Shown here piece after piece: positions 5,673 through 7,180 of a DNA stretch of 7,180 nt. The DNA lies in NCBI GenBank assembly GCA_025464125.1, contig JAODLU010000132.1, positions 1-7,180 on the forward strand. The letters are read 5' to 3'. Source of the stretch: Microbacteriaceae bacterium (GTDB taxonomy: Bacteria; Actinomycetota; Actinomycetes; Actinomycetales; Microbacteriaceae). The notes beneath the pieces are model-generated. The model did not search any database and was not told the origin of the DNA. It was given only the letters and a program-made list of their open reading frames with translations. The position numbers and the translations under genes were made by a program. Positions within the stretch are counted from its first letter, which is position 1. Every line of letters begins with the position of its first letter.

Positions 5673-6857
5673 GTGAGAGTCGATTTGATAACCCGCGAGT
5701 ATCCACCAGAGGTATATGGGGGAGCCGGGGTACACGTTGCCGAGCTTGTGAAGGCCCTGCGCCTTGACATCGATGTGGTCGTTCGTGCGTTTGGCATGCC
5801 AAGGGATGAGCCTGACGTTTACTCCTACCTGGTGCCGCCATCGCTGGTTGGTGCGAACCCCTCTATCGCGACCCTCGGCGTCGACCTCGAAATAGCGCAG
5901 GATGTCGGTGGCGCAGACATCGTGCACTCGCACACCTGGTACGCCAACGGGGCCGGCCATATCGCCCAGCTCCTGCACGGCATCCCGCACGTGGTCACCG
6001 CGCACAGCCTTGAGCCGCTGCGCCCATGGAAGGCCGAGCAGCTCGGTGGCGGCTACCGCGTCTCCAGTTGGATCGAAGAGAACGCCTTCGCCACTGCCGA
6101 CGCGATAATCGCCGTCAGCGATGGCATGCGCCGCGACATCCTGCGTTCGTATCCGTTTCTCGACGAAAAGCGAGTCTCTGTCGTTCACAACGGCATCGAT
6201 CTCGAGCGCTGGGCGCCCGTGAAAAACGACGAGTACCTGCGAGAGCTCGGCATCGACCCCGCCAGGCCATCGGTCGTGTTTGTCGGCAGGATCACCCGTC
6301 AAAAGGGTTTGCCATACCTGCTGCGGGCGGCGGCGAAACTTGCGCCGGAAGTACAGCTGGTGTTGTGTGCGGGGGCACCGGACACTCCGGAGATCTTCGC
6401 GGAGGTACGTGATGGCGTCACCGAACTGCAGAAGGAGCGCAGCGGAGTCGTGTGGATCGATCGCCAGCTGAGCCAGGTAGAGCTCTCGACTGTGCTGACC
6501 TCGGCCACCACGTTCGTCTGCCCCTCTATTTACGAGCCGCTCGGCATCGTCAATCTCGAGGCGATGGCCTGTGGAGTGCCAGTCGTTGGCACGGCGACCG
6601 GCGGGATTCCCGAAGTGGTCGACGAGGGCGTTACCGGCAGGCTCGTTCCAATCGACCAGGCCCAGGACGGCACCGGCACGCCGCTCAACCCCCAGCAGTT
6701 CGTGGACGACCTTGCGCGCATTCTCACCGAGGTGGTCAGCGACCCGCGGGCGGCGAAGAAGATGGGCAAGGCGGGTCGAGCTCGCGCCGAGCGGGACTTC
6801 GGCTGGGACCGCATCTCGAAGCGTACCCAGGAGATCTACCGCTCTCTGCTCCAGTAG
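5673..6857 (+). CDS. glgA: GT4 alpha-glucan glucosyltransferase, actinobacterial 'glycogen synthase' (GlgA/GlgM type)
   Basis: Transfers glucose from ADP-glucose to an alpha-1,4-glucan, or, as shown for the Mycobacterium tuberculosis homologue GlgM, to glucose-1-phosphate to make maltose-1-phosphate. The 394-aa product has two GT-B Rossmann domains: the N-terminal donor/acceptor loop YGGAGVHV (15-22), HSHTW (85-89), then [10 protein letters not shown] (203-212) and the GT4 signature [10 protein letters not shown] with the EX7E pair E288 and E296, followed by [15 protein letters not shown]. Length near 390 aa and EX7E mark the actinobacterial GT4 group, not the roughly 480-aa GT5 GlgA of enterics. 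I chose GTG 5673 ([13 protein letters not shown]), which fits the family start and the -10 spacing; ATG 5670 adds one residue. The gene is divergent from glgC, as in M. tuberculosis Rv1212c/Rv1213. It ends in two consecutive TAG codons (6855-6860). Confidence 0.93.
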   Translation: MRVDLITREYPPEVYGGAGVHVAELVKALRLDIDVVVRAFGMPRDEPDVYSYLVPPSLVGANPSIATLGVDLEIAQDVGGADIVHSHTWYANGAGHIAQLLHGIPHVVTAHSLEPLRPWKAEQLGGGYRVSSWIEENAFATADAIIAVSDGMRRDILRSYPFLDEKRVSVVHNGIDLERWAPVKNDEYLRELGIDPARPSVVFVGRITRQKGLPYLLRAAAKLAPEVQLVLCAGAPDTPEIFAEVRDGVTELQKERSGVVWIDRQLSQVELSTVLTSATTFVCPSIYEPLGIVNLEAMACGVPVVGTATGGIPEVVDEGVTGRLVPIDQAQDGTGTPLNPQQFVDDLARILTEVVSDPRAAKKMGKAGRARAERDFGWDRISKRTQEIYRSLLQ

Positions 6858-6862
6858 TAGCA

Positions 6863-6890
6863 GCGCGGCGCGGGGGAGCCGCCGTCGCGC
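6863..6890 (+). terminator. Possible GC-rich terminator hairpin after glgA
   Basis: GCGCGGCG (6863-6870) can pair with CGTCGCGC (6883-6890), an 8-bp stem with one G-U pair and a 12-nt loop, starting 3 bp after the tandem stop codons. There is no following T-run. Such stems arise easily in GC-rich sequence, so this is weak. It lies just upstream of the candidate promoter of the next gene. Confidence 0.3.
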
Positions 6891-6895
6891 GCCGA

Positions 6896-6901
6896 TAGTC
6901 T
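6896..6901 (+). promoter_or_regulatory. Candidate leaderless -10 element for the ABC ATPase gene
   Basis: TAGTCT fits TANNNT and is followed by six bases (TGGACC) and then ATG 6908. No Shine-Dalgarno is present. This suggests the ABC gene is transcribed on its own as a leaderless mRNA rather than only by read-through from glgA. Confidence 0.5.
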
Positions 6902-6907
6902 TGGACC

Positions 6908-7180
6908 ATGGCCAGCGTTCTCCAGCTCACCGACGTCTCAGTCGTCCGGCAAGGCAATCCGATCCTCGATTCTGTCTCATGGACGGTCAACGCCGAGGAA
7001 CGCTGGGTGATTCTCGGGCCGAACGGTGCAGGCAAAACCACGATGCTGCAGGTGGCCGCCGCATTCATCCACCCCACTTCGGGAACAGCCCAGATTCTGG
7101 ATGACCAGTTGGGCAAAGTCGATGTCTTCGAGTTGCGACCTCGCATCGGATTTGCTTCAACCGCTCTTGCGCGCCGCATT
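6908..7180 (+). CDS. ABC transporter ATP-binding protein, N-terminal part (3' end outside window)
   Basis: The first 91 residues of an ABC ATPase, open to the right edge. Residues 34-47 read WVILGPNGAGKTTM with a complete Walker A (GPNGAGKTT). An aromatic-containing strand (VLQLTDVSVVRQGNPIL) and TSG (about 60-62) fit the standard N-terminal half of the nucleotide-binding domain. The pattern 'ERWVILGPNGAGKTT', with a Trp just before the Walker A strand, recalls the ModF/YlmA-like stand-alone ATPases more than importer subunits; that is from memory and tentative. The Q-loop, signature motif, Walker B and any fused or neighbouring permease are outside the window, so substrate and direction cannot be stated. 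ATG 6908 is chosen because it starts MASVLQLTDVSV directly on the first beta strand and has a TANNNT hexamer six bases upstream. Confidence 0.88.
   Translation, partial: MASVLQLTDVSVVRQGNPILDSVSWTVNAEERWVILGPNGAGKTTMLQVAAAFIHPTSGTAQILDDQLGKVDVFELRPRIGFASTALARRI

Noticed and set aside
5627..5797. 57-codon N-terminal extension of GlgC
   Set aside because: It crosses the glgA start region, is low-complexity Ser/Thr/Arg-rich and resembles no Glg[15 protein letters not shown] is the natural start.
5553..6302. Long minus-strand open frame (249 codons) opposite glgA
   Set aside because: No recognisable domain and it runs opposite a strongly supported GT4 gene; antisense shadow.
1..7180. Mobile element, CRISPR array, tRNA/rRNA, riboswitch or defence system
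   Set aside because: I looked for transposase motifs, terminal repeats, regularly spaced repeats and RNA-like folds on both strands and found none; apart from short intergenic gaps the window is filled with housekeeping-type genes.

Overview
The window looks like an ordinary chromosomal core region of a high-GC actinobacterium, most likely Microbacteriaceae or a close relative. This rests on gene content and order: a DUF3099 membrane protein, a short Cys-rich protein, SURF1, a FabG-type reductase, serB, and divergent glgC/glgA of actinobacterial type. It also rests on several genes that appear to lack a leader (a TANNNT hexamer six bases before the ATG). The family assignment is inference. 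I see no mobile element, CRISPR array, tRNA, rRNA or prophage signal.

Layout. 1-326 (+) is the 3' end of an ABC-F ATPase gene. It converges, with only 8 bp between stop codons, on a three-gene minus-strand operon read 1712->335: a DUF3099 two-TM protein, a 79-aa Cys-rich protein and SURF1. These genes are joined by 4-base stop/start overlaps (ATGA, then GTGA). An 88-bp divergent region (1713-1800) separates this operon from fabG (1801-2511, +). fabG is followed 5 bp later by an MFS transporter gene (2517-3680, +). A perfect 11-bp hairpin lies between the convergent MFS and serB genes. serB (3727-4365, -) sits 22 bp downstream of glgC (4388-5626, -). glgC is divergent from glgA (5673-6857, +) across about 46 bp. 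A second ABC ATPase gene starts at 6908 (+) and runs off the right edge.

How the genes work together. glgC makes ADP-glucose and the GT4 glucosyltransferase uses it, so this pair is a storage alpha-glucan module; in the mycobacterial pathway the GT4 enzyme instead feeds maltose-1-phosphate to GlgE. SURF1 supports cytochrome oxidase assembly, and its two overlapping partners may act in the same process, which is an inference. serB performs the last step of serine synthesis. fabG reduces 3-oxoacyl-ACP in fatty acid synthesis.

No undescribed multi-gene system stands out. The points most worth a second look are the repeated leaderless-promoter geometry, the crowded glgC/glgA divergent promoter region, an 11-bp tandem repeat that duplicates the serB -10 element, and the uncharacterised small protein in the SURF1 operon.
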